From assembly GCA_017399485.1 (NCBI GenBank), contig JAFQCA010000014.1, positions 1 through 64,000 on the forward strand: 64,000 nt of DNA, in the 5' to 3' direction. Below are positions 34,788 through 44,225 of the stretch, piece after piece. This DNA is from Alistipes sp. (GTDB lineage: Bacteria; Bacteroidota; Bacteroidia; Bacteroidales; Rikenellaceae). The first letter of the stretch is position 1. Each line of letters starts with the position of its first letter. The position numbers and the translations under genes were made by a program. The notes under the pieces were generated by a model that was not told the origin of the DNA, did not search any database, and saw nothing but the letters and a program-made list of their open reading frames with translations.

Positions 34788-34792
34788 AACTG

Positions 34793-36340
34793 ATGAATCG
34801 AGAGTTAGTAATAAACGTTACTCCAAGCGAGATATCCATAGCCCTCTGCGAAGATAAAGTTCTGGTCGAACTCAACAAGGAGCAGTGCCAGACTGGTTTT
34901 GCTGTAGGTGATATCTATCTGGGTAAGGTGCGTAAGATTATGCCGGGCCTGAATGCTGCGTTTGTCAACATAGGTCACGAAAAGGATGCTTTCATCCACT
35001 ATCTCGATTTGGGCGGGCAATTTCAGTCATTGCAGAAGATAGTCGATAGCCGCCAGCCGGGACGGCGTGGCGTTAAGGTCGAGACGATGAAACTCGAACC
35101 TGCTATTGAGAAAGCCGGAAAGTTATCGACATATCTGCAGCCGGGACAGTTGGTAATGGTCCAGATAGCCAAAGAGGCTATATCGACCAAAGGGCCGCGT
35201 TTGACGGCTGATATATCGTTGGCGGGCCGTAATGTTGTTCTGGTGCCATTCTCGTCAAAGATATTTATCTCGCAGAAGATTCGTTCTAATGAGATGAAAA
35301 AACGCTTGCGACATATTGCCGCAGGAGTATTGCCCAAGAATTTCGGAGTTATCATACGCACTGCAGCCGCCGAGGCTCAAGATGCCGACATCGAGCAAGA
35401 TATTCTTTCACTTGTCGAGCGATGGAATGAGGCTGTGGGTAACATTCGTAAAAGCCAGGCTCCCGCTCTGTTGATGAGCGAGATGAGCAGAGCAAATACC
35501 ATAATCCGCGATTCGCTGAACTCAACCTTTTCGCAAATTACGGTTGATGATGAGAAGATGTATCGTGAGATTAAAAACTATATAAAAGTCATTGACCCCC
35601 AGTTGGAGAAGATTGTAAAGTTGTACCGAGGCTCGGTGCCCATCTTCGACAACTTCGATATATCAAAACAGATAAAGTCGCTCTTTGCCAAATATGTGTC
35701 GCTTAAGCGCGGAGCATATCTTATCATTGAGCATACCGAGGCTATGAACGTTATCGACGTCAATTCGGGTAATCGTACTAAGGCCGAGGTCAATCAAGAG
35801 GAGACAGCGATGGCTGTCAATCTGGCTGCGGCTCAAGAGATAGCCCGCCAACTACGTTTGCGCGATTTGGGAGGTATTGTGATAGTCGATTTTATCGACC
35901 TTCATAAGGTGCAAAACCGTCAAACGTTGTTTAACGAGATGACAAGACTTATGGCCAGCGATAAGGCCAAGCATACAATCTTGCCATTGTCGAAGTTTGG
36001 CCTGATGCAGATTACACGCCAGCGTGTGCGCCCTGTTGCGGTGCAGGATGTGACCGATGTGTGCCCGACGTGCAATGGTACGGGCCGTGTGGAGCCGACG
36101 ATTCTGCTCGATAGAAAGATTGAGAACCAGATACAATTCCTTGCAGAGGATAGGGGTGCCAAATATATCTGTTTGCGAGTGAGTCCCTATGTGGCATCGT
36201 ATATATGTCACGGTCTTATTTCTCTGCGTATGCGCTGGATGATGCGCTATAAGGTGTGGTTGCGTGTCGTTGCAGACCAGAGTCTGGGTATGGTTGATGT
36301 GAGATACCTTGACCGTTCGGGAGCCTTGCTCATAGAGTAG
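34793..36340 (+). CDS. rng: Ribonuclease G/E family endoribonuclease
   Basis: A 515-residue single-strand endoribonuclease. An S1-like RNA-binding domain (about 35-125) precedes the DNase I-like catalytic core with the Mg-binding pair in VIDVNSG and VIVDFID, and the zinc-link CPTCNGTG near 423-430. Length fits RNase G rather than the longer RNase E; there is no large scaffold tail. It processes 16S rRNA and decays mRNA. It precedes mfd. Confidence 0.94.
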   Translation: MNRELVINVTPSEISIALCEDKVLVELNKEQCQTGFAVGDIYLGKVRKIMPGLNAAFVNIGHEKDAFIHYLDLGGQFQSLQKIVDSRQPGRRGVKVETMKLEPAIEKAGKLSTYLQPGQLVMVQIAKEAISTKGPRLTADISLAGRNVVLVPFSSKIFISQKIRSNEMKKRLRHIAAGVLPKNFGVIIRTAAAEAQDADIEQDILSLVERWNEAVGNIRKSQAPALLMSEMSRANTIIRDSLNSTFSQITVDDEKMYREIKNYIKVIDPQLEKIVKLYRGSVPIFDNFDISKQIKSLFAKYVSLKRGAYLIIEHTEAMNVIDVNSGNRTKAEVNQEETAMAVNLAAAQEIARQLRLRDLGGIVIVDFIDLHKVQNRQTLFNEMTRLMASDKAKHTILPLSKFGLMQITRQRVRPVAVQDVTDVCPTCNGTGRVEPTILLDRKIENQIQFLAEDRGAKYICLRVSPYVASYICHGLISLRMRWMMRYKVWLRVVADQSLGMVDVRYLDRSGALLIE

Positions 36341-36416
36341 GGGCAAACTCTTGCGATGAGATAGTGGGGTTGTGTGGTCGATTAATGAAATCTCTGCACA
36401 GAAGAGAGTTTGAGGC

Positions 36417-39400
36417 GTGGAGAGTATAAATAATATTATGCAACGGGTAGAGGCTGCGAAGTCGTTTGGCCTGTTGTTAAAGGAGTATAGAAAGAGTGTT
36501 ACCGTCCATCTTAAAGATTTGGTCGGTGGGGCTCTTTCGCTTTATGCGGCTACCTTTGTTCGCAAGGTGGGAGGTGTCCATATCTTTGTGGCTGAGGACC
36601 GTGACGCTGCCGCGTATATGCTCAATGATTTCTATGCATTGCTTGACGAAGAGCAGGTGTGCTTCTTCCCTACCTCATACAAGAAGTCTATCATCTACGG
36701 CAAGGAGGATGCTCAGGGCGTAGTTCAGCGAACAAATACCCTCAATGCCTTGCGTCATCGTCAAGGCGACTATCTTGTCGTTTGTACCTATCCCGAAGCG
36801 TTGGCCGAGCGTGTGGCCGATGAGAGTTCGCTCTCCGAGCGCAGTATCACGCTGTCGGTTGGCGATAATATCCCTATTCAGCAATTGGAAGATATGCTCA
36901 TCGAGCGTGGCTTCGTTCAGGTCGATTTTGTCTATGAGCCGGGCCAATACTCTGTGCGAGGCGGTATTGTCGATGTCTTTTCATTCTCGGAGAGCCGTCC
37001 GTTCCGTTTTGACTTTTTTGGTGACGAGGTTGATTCTATACGTCGATTCAATATATCAAGTCAGTTGTCTAACGACAAAGCCGAGCGTGTAGAGATTATC
37101 CCAAACCTAAATGCCGACTCCACCGATAAAGTCTCTTTGGTGCGTTTTGCAGGAGATGCGACTTGTTGGTTTTACGATGCGGAGTATGTTTTTAAGCGTG
37201 TCAATGATTTGCGCCGCAGATTGTTGGGCGAGATGGATGAGCCTTCGACCATCGATACGATTATGACCAGCCGTAAAGGCCTGCTTGAGGATTTGGAGCA
37301 GTCGAAGATGATGCTTTTGAGAGATAATCTCAAGGAGCGTATTGCCGATAGTGTTGTTACGTTTGCAACCACTCCGCAACCCAAATTTAATAAGAATTTT
37401 GAGTTGTTGGCAGAGGATATATCTGATGCTTCGGCAAAGGGTTATAAAACTTATATTCTCTCCGAGAATAAAGCGCAGATTGAGCGCCTTGACAATATTT
37501 TTCATCAATTAGGACGACGTACCGTAGCATTTGATGCTATACCTATTACACTCAACGAAGGTTTTGTTGATAATGCGCTGAAGATAAATCTTTATACCGA
37601 CCATCAAATCTTTGACCGTTACCGTCGTTATCGCATTAATGGCGAGATAAAACGCGACGAACAGATGACCGTAGCCGAACTTAACGCCTTGAAGATGGGC
37701 GATTATGTTGTGCATATCGACCACGGCGTGGGACGTTTTGGCGGTTTGGTGAAGATTGAGCGTAATGGTAAGATTCACGAGGCCATCAAGTTGGTTTATA
37801 AGGATAACGATGTCCTGTTTGTCAATGTTCACTCTCTGCATCGTATTTCGCGTTATAAGAGTGGCGAGAGCGAGCCACCGAGAATCTATAAACTCGGCAA
37901 CGGAGCGTGGCAGAAACTCAAGAATGCTACGAAACGCGCCGTTAAGGATATATCAAGAGAACTTATTGCTCTGTATGCCAAACGTAAAGCGAGCAAGGGT
38001 TTTGCTTTCTCGACGGATAGTTATTTGCAACACGAGATGGAGGCTTCGTTCCATTGGGAGGAGACTCCCGACCAGCAGAGTGCTATCGCTGCGGTGAAAA
38101 AGGATATGGAGTCGGAGCAACCTATGGATAGATTGGTCTGCGGAGATGTGGGCTTCGGCAAGACTGAGGTGGCTATACGTGCGGCATTCAAGGCGGCTGT
38201 CGATGGCAAGCAGGTGGCGGTGCTGGTGCCGACGACAATTCTCGCCCTGCAACATTATCGCTCGTTTATGGAGCGATTGAGGGATTTTCCTGTAAAGATT
38301 GAGTATATCAATCGCTCAAAGACCGCCAAGCAGACTCGCGAGATAGCCGAGGAGTTGGCCGCAGGCAAGATTGATATATTGATTGGTACTCATAAGATGT
38401 TGGGTAAGGCTATCCGTTTTCGAGATTTGGGCCTGCTCATAATTGACGAGGAGCAGAAGTTTGGTGTTGCCGCCAAAGAGAAATTGACGCAGATGAGCGT
38501 CAATGTCGATACGCTTACGCTTACAGCAACCCCCATTCCGCGTACTTTGCAGTTCTCGTTGATGGGCTCGCGCGACCTTTCGGTTATTTCGACAGCACCA
38601 CCTAATCGCCAACCGATTATTACCGAGTCGCATATCTTCTCGGAGGATATAATCCGCGATGCCATCGAGGAGGAACTCTCACGCGGAGGACAAGTCTATT
38701 TCGTGAATAATCGAGTAGAGGATTTGATGACTCTGCAGGGTATGATACAGCGCCTATGTCCAAAGGCTCGTGTCGGCGTAGGACACGGTAAGATGCCTAC
38801 CGAGAAGTTGGAGAAGTTGATAATGGACTTTATCTATGGCGAGTATGATGTCCTGATAGCCACGACCATTGTGGAGAATGGGATTGATATCCCCAATGCC
38901 AATACCATCATCATCAACAATGCTCAAAACTTTGGATTGAGCGAGTTGCATCAGTTGCGAGGTCGTGTTGGTCGAAGCAATCGTAAGGCGTATTGTTATT
39001 TGATAACTCCGCCCGAGGAGATGCTCTCTTCGGATGCACGTCGCCGCCTGCGCGCTATTGAGGAGTTCTCCGATTTGGGCTCTGGATTCAATATTGCGAT
39101 GCAGGATTTGGATATTCGTGGTGCGGGTAATCTGCTGGGTGCCGAGCAGAGCGGATTTATTGCCGACATTGGTTTCGAAACCTATCAAAAGATTATGCGT
39201 CAGGCTATTGCCGAGTTGCGAGCCGAGGGTTTGGATGTCGTAGGATTGAGTGAGGAGGAGGCCGATACAGTGCGTGCCGAGACCTTTATTGAGGACTCTG
39301 TTATCGAGATTGAGATGCTGGCTGAATTGCCCGATAGTTACGTTCGTCAGCCTGCCGAAAAATTGCGATTGTATAGAGAACTTGATTCCATACGTCGTGA

Positions 39401-39734
39401 GGAGGATTTGCAGGCTTTCGAGTCTCGTCTTATCGATAGATTTGGAGCCCTGCCCGAAGCGGCTCAAGAGTTGCTTAATGTGGTGAGGTTGCGCTGGGAG
39501 GCGGTGCGTTTGGGTATGGAGCGCGTGAAGGTGAAGAATGGATTGATGATAGTGCATTTTGTTGGCGAGGAGAACTCTCCTTACTATAAGAGCGAGGTCT
39601 TTATGACTCTGCTTCGAAAAATTACCGCCGAGCCTGATAGATTTGTACTCAAACAGCACAATAATCGTCTTGCGATGACCGTTAGACGAGTAATAAATGT
39701 TGCAGCAGCCGTTGAGGTGTTGCGTAAATTGTAG
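36417..39734 (+). CDS. mfd: Transcription-repair coupling factor
   Basis: A 1105-residue ATP-dependent translocase that displaces stalled RNA polymerase and recruits UvrA. The order is UvrB-homology region (1-330), RNA-polymerase-interacting CarD-like domain near 430-500 (GDYVVHIDHGVGRFGG), RecG-like motor with Walker A GDVGFGKTE near 576-584 and DEEQ box near 676-679, and a C-terminal TRCF domain. GTG 36417 is used because it gives the usual N-terminal length; ATG 36438 is the alternative. Confidence 0.95.
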   Translation: MESINNIMQRVEAAKSFGLLLKEYRKSVTVHLKDLVGGALSLYAATFVRKVGGVHIFVAEDRDAAAYMLNDFYALLDEEQVCFFPTSYKKSIIYGKEDAQGVVQRTNTLNALRHRQGDYLVVCTYPEALAERVADESSLSERSITLSVGDNIPIQQLEDMLIERGFVQVDFVYEPGQYSVRGGIVDVFSFSESRPFRFDFFGDEVDSIRRFNISSQLSNDKAERVEIIPNLNADSTDKVSLVRFAGDATCWFYDAEYVFKRVNDLRRRLLGEMDEPSTIDTIMTSRKGLLEDLEQSKMMLLRDNLKERIADSVVTFATTPQPKFNKNFELLAEDISDASAKGYKTYILSENKAQIERLDNIFHQLGRRTVAFDAIPITLNEGFVDNALKINLYTDHQIFDRYRRYRINGEIKRDEQMTVAELNALKMGDYVVHIDHGVGRFGGLVKIERNGKIHEAIKLVYKDNDVLFVNVHSLHRISRYKSGESEPPRIYKLGNGAWQKLKNATKRAVKDISRELIALYAKRKASKGFAFSTDSYLQHEMEASFHWEETPDQQSAIAAVKKDMESEQPMDRLVCGDVGFGKTEVAIRAAFKAAVDGKQVAVLVPTTILALQHYRSFMERLRDFPVKIEYINRSKTAKQTREIAEELAAGKIDILIGTHKMLGKAIRFRDLGLLIIDEEQKFGVAAKEKLTQMSVNVDTLTLTATPIPRTLQFSLMGSRDLSVISTAPPNRQPIITESHIFSEDIIRDAIEEELSRGGQVYFVNNRVEDLMTLQGMIQRLCPKARVGVGHGKMPTEKLEKLIMDFIYGEYDVLIATTIVENGIDIPNANTIIINNAQNFGLSELHQLRGRVGRSNRKAYCYLITPPEEMLSSDARRRLRAIEEFSDLGSGFNIAMQDLDIRGAGNLLGAEQSGFIADIGFETYQKIMRQAIAELRAEGLDVVGLSEEEADTVRAETFIEDSVIEIEMLAELPDSYVRQPAEKLRLYRELDSIRREEDLQAFESRLIDRFGALPEAAQELLNVVRLRWEAVRLGMERVKVKNGLMIVHFVGEENSPYYKSEVFMTLLRKITAEPDRFVLKQHNNRLAMTVRRVINVAAAVEVLRKL

Positions 39735-39745
39735 CGCGACAAAAT

Positions 39746-40489
39746 ATGAATTTGGTTGTAGATATAGGAAATACGCTCATTAAGGTGGCTGTTGTCGAGC
39801 GCGATGAGGTTGTAAGTATGCAACAAGTCGGCAGCGTTGAGGATATCGATTTTGCTGCACTCGTTGAGCGTTTCCCTGCAATGCATCGTGCTATTGTGGC
39901 ATCGACGGCTGTGCCGACTGCCGATGTTGCTAAATTGTTGCGCGATAGGGGTTTCGAGGTGCTGGAGATGACTTCGCTTACCCCTGTTCCTATCGGAAAT
40001 GCCTATATGTCACCAAATACATTGGGTGTGGATAGATTGGCGGCGGCTGTGGCAGCCGTTGAGGTTATGGGTTGCCGGGACTGCTTGGTTGTCGATTTTG
40101 GAACAGCCATCACAATCGATTTGGTAGAGGGTGGAATCTATCGTGGAGGAAATATCTCTCCCGGGGTACGCACCCGATTTCGTGCATTGCACGATTATAC
40201 GGGACGTCTGCCCGAATGCTTGCCTACGGATGAGGTATGCGAGTATGGTAGTACGACAAGTCAAGCCATTGAACAAGGCGTTATGCAAGGCATAACGTAC
40301 GAAGTTGAGGGCTATATTTCCCATTTTTCGGCCCGAAATGTAAAAATTTCGTTAATTTTTACGGGTGGAGACGCAAAATACTTTGTTAAACGAATTAAAA
40401 ATGCGATATTTGCAAACTGTGAGTTAGTCATTTGCGGATTGAACAGAATTTTAGAGTACAATGCAAGCATTGAACAAGCAAATAATTAG
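39746..40489 (+). CDS. coaX: Type III pantothenate kinase
   Basis: A 247-residue ASKHA-fold kinase for the first step of CoA synthesis. DIGNTLIK (residues 6-13) is the phosphate-1 motif, and DFGTAITID near 117-125 and TGGDA near 208-212 are further family marks. It starts eleven bases after mfd, and its 3' end overlaps the next gene by 29 bases. Confidence 0.94.
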   Translation: MNLVVDIGNTLIKVAVVERDEVVSMQQVGSVEDIDFAALVERFPAMHRAIVASTAVPTADVAKLLRDRGFEVLEMTSLTPVPIGNAYMSPNTLGVDRLAAAVAAVEVMGCRDCLVVDFGTAITIDLVEGGIYRGGNISPGVRTRFRALHDYTGRLPECLPTDEVCEYGSTTSQAIEQGVMQGITYEVEGYISHFSARNVKISLIFTGGDAKYFVKRIKNAIFANCELVICGLNRILEYNASIEQANN

Positions 40490-41846
40490 AATTTTTATGG
40501 CCATTGCGCTGCTTTTACCTATGGGAGCAGTGGCTCAAAATTTGACAAGTAGTGTAAATACATATTCACCCTACTCAATGTATGGTTTGGGTGAGTTGGC
40601 TACTCCCGGTAACGTGGCAATGCGTTCAATGGGAGGAATCGGTGTTGCTATGTATTCGCAGTCTATGGTTAATATGTTGAATCCTGCAGGTTATGGCAAT
40701 GTCGCTCGCCAAAGTTTCTTGTTTAACTTCGGTATTGATGCAGGCCACTACCGTAATTCGCAGACGAAATATAATTCGACCTCGACATCGGAAGTCAAGA
40801 CAGCATACAACTCTGTCAATTTCCACGATATAGCCTTTCAGTTCCCGTTGGCAAAGGGCTTGGGCGTAGGTTTTAGCCTTTCGCCTTATAGCAATGTCGG
40901 CTATAATATGTATGGCGATGATTTGTCGCAGGATGTCGCAGGTAACCTTGGCCGTGTGCAGTATAAGTATTATGGCGAGGGTGATGTTACACAGGTGAAG
41001 TTTGGCGTGGGTTGGCGTCCCATAAAGCGAATGTCAGTTGGTGTGGCTATGTTGTATTATTGGGGCGATATTATGCGTCATTACCGCGCTACTCCCGAAA
41101 ATGTGATTACGGGTAGCGGAATATACTCAAGCACTACGGGTATTGATACCTACGACGTGTCAAAGTTTAAGATGCAGGCAGGTATTCAGGTGCATCCCAT
41201 TATGCAGTCGCGCCATATGCTGACTTTGGGTGCGACATACGATTTGGGCGGAGATTTGACTCCTTCGATGGTAAAATATGTTTATGTTGATAACGTACTT
41301 TCATCAGTAGTCCGCAATGTTGAGGATGATGCTTTGCCGTTGCGTTTGCCGCAGCAGGTTAGTGCAGGAGCATATTATCAGAGTCTGAGTATCCGTGCTG
41401 GTATAGATTATGTTTACCAGGATTGGGGCGGTCAGAACGAAAACTATATGGAAAACGATGGCGTTATAGGTATTCCTGTTGCCTATACCGATACCCATAC
41501 AGTCAAAGCGGGCTTTGAGATTGTGCCCAAAGGCTCTGACGTTAGACACTACTACAACCGTATGGCTTACCGCGTTGGATTCTCTTTTGGTGACTATTAT
41601 CAGACCTTCGCAGGCAGCAATATACGTCAGATGTCAGTGACTGCAGGTATAGGTTTGCCTGTCCGCTTGTTTGGTAACTCATCGGTTGATATCGGATTTG
41701 AGTTCGGTATGCGTAATCCCGCCAATGAGAAGTTGTTTGTCAATAACAAGACGATAGGTTTGGTAAAGCAACGCTATTATAAAATAGCCATAGGTCTTAC
41801 CCTCTTTGGTGAGGACCGTTGGTTCCAGCGCCATAAGTTTAATTAG
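40461..41846 (+). CDS. Outer-membrane beta-barrel protein (FadL-superfamily-like)
   Basis: A 461-residue exported protein. The signal peptide has a basic start, hydrophobic core and AVAQN cut site near residue 26. The mature part is glycine- and aromatic-rich with alternating strands, starting YSPYSMYGLGEL, and ends in a Phe-Asn, as in Bacteroidetes outer-membrane barrels. It may be a FadL-type channel or assembly-related barrel; substrate unknown. Its first 29 bases overlap coaX, which supports cotranscription and coupled translation. It leads into the TPR/LptC set. Confidence 0.75.
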   Translation: MQALNKQIIRIFMAIALLLPMGAVAQNLTSSVNTYSPYSMYGLGELATPGNVAMRSMGGIGVAMYSQSMVNMLNPAGYGNVARQSFLFNFGIDAGHYRNSQTKYNSTSTSEVKTAYNSVNFHDIAFQFPLAKGLGVGFSLSPYSNVGYNMYGDDLSQDVAGNLGRVQYKYYGEGDVTQVKFGVGWRPIKRMSVGVAMLYYWGDIMRHYRATPENVITGSGIYSSTTGIDTYDVSKFKMQAGIQVHPIMQSRHMLTLGATYDLGGDLTPSMVKYVYVDNVLSSVVRNVEDDALPLRLPQQVSAGAYYQSLSIRAGIDYVYQDWGGQNENYMENDGVIGIPVAYTDTHTVKAGFEIVPKGSDVRHYYNRMAYRVGFSFGDYYQTFAGSNIRQMSVTAGIGLPVRLFGNSSVDIGFEFGMRNPANEKLFVNNKTIGLVKQRYYKIAIGLTLFGEDRWFQRHKFN

Positions 41847-42013
41847 CCTTCGGGTAAGATATATTGCCTCTATTATAATAAAAGGTGTAGGTGTTACGTT
41901 ATTATAATAAAGACAAAGTGGAACCTGCTGGGGTTAGGATAGAAGAGTGATTAAGGAAGATATAGTTTAGAAATAAATACATAATAAAATACTAATAAAA
42001 ACCTTCAATTACA

Positions 42014-43363
42014 ATGAAAAGTGTAAAATTAATTTTGATGATGGCCTTTGCTGCTATTGGATTTACAGCGATGGCGCAGGTAAACTATGATGACCCCAAG
42101 TATGCAAAGTGGGGTGCTAACGCAGAAGAGCGTAAGCAGAATATGCTTAACCGCCAGTATTTAGGTGAGGCAGTTGATAACCGCCAGTTGAATGTTGCTG
42201 CTGGTTATTTGCAGATTTTGTTGGAGAAGTGTCCTGCTGCATCATTGAATATTTATACAGACGGTGCAAAACTTTATAAGTTGAAGATTAACTCAACTGA
42301 GGATGAGAAGCAGAAGGCTATCTATATCGACTCTCTGTTGCACATCTACGATGTACGTTTGGCCAACTATGCTGACCACTCAAAGTATGGTGCAGACTAT
42401 ATCCTTGACCGTAAGGTTCGTGAGATGCTTAACTACCGTCCTGAGGACCGTTCTGGTATCCGCAAGGTATTCGTAGAGGCCCTCAATGCAAGCGCAAAGA
42501 AGAATGATGGTAAGCCCAACTTGGAACTTGCTACTCTCTATTTCGGTAACTTGTGCGATGATTTTAAGGTAGATTCTATCGCTGCCGATTTGGTTATTGC
42601 AGAGTATGACCGTCTCTCTCCCGCATTTGATGGCGTTGAGTCTGAGGAGGATGTAGAGTTGAAGAATCAGTTTGAGTCTGCTTTCGGTACAAGTGGTGCT
42701 GCAAGTTGCGAGAACTTGGAGGCTCTCTTCTCAAAGAAGTTGGAGGCTGCTCCTGAGGATGAGGCATTGCTCAACCAGGCTGTTACTTTGATGTCACGTG
42801 CTAATTGCGATAGCGACTTCTTCTTCCAGACTGCAGAGAAGTTCTACTCTATTAAGCCCTCTTCAGAGACTGCTCTCTTCCTTGCTCAGGGTTTCCAGAA
42901 CCGCAATGAGTTCGATAAGGCTATGAAGTATTTGGAGGAGGCTTTGGCTGTTGAGAAGGAGCCCGCAGAGCGTGAGAAGTTGTATGTCCGTATTGGTCTT
43001 ATCAGTTTCCAGACTAAGAAGTACGATGCTGCTGCCGCTGCTGCTAAGGAGATTAAGAATATCAATCCTGAGAATGGTTACGCATACTTTATCTTGGGCC
43101 AGTGCTATGCGACTTCAGCCAACTGCGCTGAGATTAAGTGCCAGGCTTGCTATTGGGCTGCTTACGATATGATGAGTCAGGCTGTTTCATTGCTTACAAA
43201 TGAGCCTAACATTCAGGAGAGCGCTCAGAAGATGATGCAAAGTTTCCGCGCTGCGTTCCCCACAAAGGAGGAGTGCTTCTTCGCTGAGTTGCAGGCTGGT
43301 GCACGCTACACCATTACTCACGGTTATGCAAGTGGTGTAAGCACAACTGTTCGTTACAGATAA
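42014..43363 (+). CDS. Periplasmic tetratricopeptide-repeat protein
   Basis: A 449-residue exported protein with a clear signal peptide (about 1-21, AAIGFTAMAQ). TPR-like helices are seen from residue 65, most clearly near 285-370 (FLAQGFQNRNEFDKAMKYL, RIGLISFQTKKYDAA). No enzyme domain. It probably scaffolds envelope proteins, in line with its place between an outer-membrane barrel and LptC. Codons are strongly biased to favoured ones, so it is likely abundant. A 167-base gap separates it from the barrel gene. Confidence 0.75.
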   Translation: MKSVKLILMMAFAAIGFTAMAQVNYDDPKYAKWGANAEERKQNMLNRQYLGEAVDNRQLNVAAGYLQILLEKCPAASLNIYTDGAKLYKLKINSTEDEKQKAIYIDSLLHIYDVRLANYADHSKYGADYILDRKVREMLNYRPEDRSGIRKVFVEALNASAKKNDGKPNLELATLYFGNLCDDFKVDSIAADLVIAEYDRLSPAFDGVESEEDVELKNQFESAFGTSGAASCENLEALFSKKLEAAPEDEALLNQAVTLMSRANCDSDFFFQTAEKFYSIKPSSETALFLAQGFQNRNEFDKAMKYLEEALAVEKEPAEREKLYVRIGLISFQTKKYDAAAAAAKEIKNINPENGYAYFILGQCYATSANCAEIKCQACYWAAYDMMSQAVSLLTNEPNIQESAQKMMQSFRAAFPTKEECFFAELQAGARYTITHGYASGVSTTVRYR

Positions 43364-43370
43364 GCATACG

Positions 43371-44210
43371 ATGTTGAAACATTCGCTTATACGAAATCTG
43401 TCGGTAGCACTCCCTTTGTTGGGGAGTGCTATCTTGCTATTCTCGTGTCAAGCGAGTGCACCGCAGACGGAGGAGCCCACCGAGTCGCAGAATGCGGAAA
43501 ATATGATGACAGAATATAGTGAGAATCTCTCTATCGTTATGTCAGAGAACGGGCTGAAATCTTATCATTTTGAGACTCCTTTGATGGAGGGTTATACGTT
43601 GGCTCGTGACCCTTATAGAGAGTTCCGTAAGGGTATTAAGATTACGATGTTTGAGGAGGATTCCACCTCAAGCGATGCCGCAACATTAACAGCCAATTAT
43701 GCCATTTTCTACGAAAACCGTAAATTGTGGGAGGCTAAGGGTGATGTTGTAGTCATCCAAACCAATGGGCGCCGTCTTTATACTCAACAACTTTTTTGGA
43801 ATCAATCAACTCATCGCATCTATTCAAATGTCGATTCTCGTATCGTCGATGGCGACGAGATGACCGATTGTGAAGGCTTTGAGAGTGATGAGGAGATGGT
43901 GCAGTGGAAATACCGCAAATTGAAAGGCGTTACCTATTTCACTATGTCGGAGAATGGTGGCACTAAAAGTGACTCTACAAAGGTTGATAAGACCTCACCA
44001 AAAAAGGAGCCAGCAAAATCCACCGCCAGACCTGCTGCAAAGCCCAAAACGGCAAATAAGCCCAAAGCGGGGCAGCGCCCTAAAACACCTATGGTTACCC
44101 CTGCTTCACCACGCTTCGATGCACCACGTAGTGGAGCGCAGCGTAAGGTTGAGCCTATTCAGAGTAGTCGCCTTGAGGGGCAAAATATTGAAGATGTATC
44201 AAATAAATAG
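43371..44210 (+). CDS. lptC: LPS export protein LptC, with Pro/Lys-rich C-terminal tail
   Basis: A 279-residue protein. Residues 1-30 form a hydrophobic export segment ending in LFSC, a probable lipobox. The LptC beta-jellyroll spans about 45-200, with FEEDSTSSDAATLTA and WEAKGDVVV as characteristic strands. It bridges LptBFG to LptA for lipopolysaccharide transport. Unusually, residues 205-279 form a Lys/Pro/Ala/Thr-rich tail. Placed seven bases after the TPR gene and just before the CBS protein. Confidence 0.85.
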   Translation: MLKHSLIRNLSVALPLLGSAILLFSCQASAPQTEEPTESQNAENMMTEYSENLSIVMSENGLKSYHFETPLMEGYTLARDPYREFRKGIKITMFEEDSTSSDAATLTANYAIFYENRKLWEAKGDVVVIQTNGRRLYTQQLFWNQSTHRIYSNVDSRIVDGDEMTDCEGFESDEEMVQWKYRKLKGVTYFTMSENGGTKSDSTKVDKTSPKKEPAKSTARPAAKPKTANKPKAGQRPKTPMVTPASPRFDAPRSGAQRKVEPIQSSRLEGQNIEDVSNK

Positions 44211-44225
44211 TCTCGTCTCGTGAGT

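Noticed and set aside
38754..39659. 301-codon minus-strand frame within mfd
   Set aside because: It overlaps conserved mfd coding sequence and has no family resemblance or promoter.
41871..41911. Two direct copies of TATTATAATAAA between the barrel and TPR genes
   Set aside because: An AT-rich 12-base pair of repeats is easily produced by chance in this composition; not clearly a CRISPR or iteron array.
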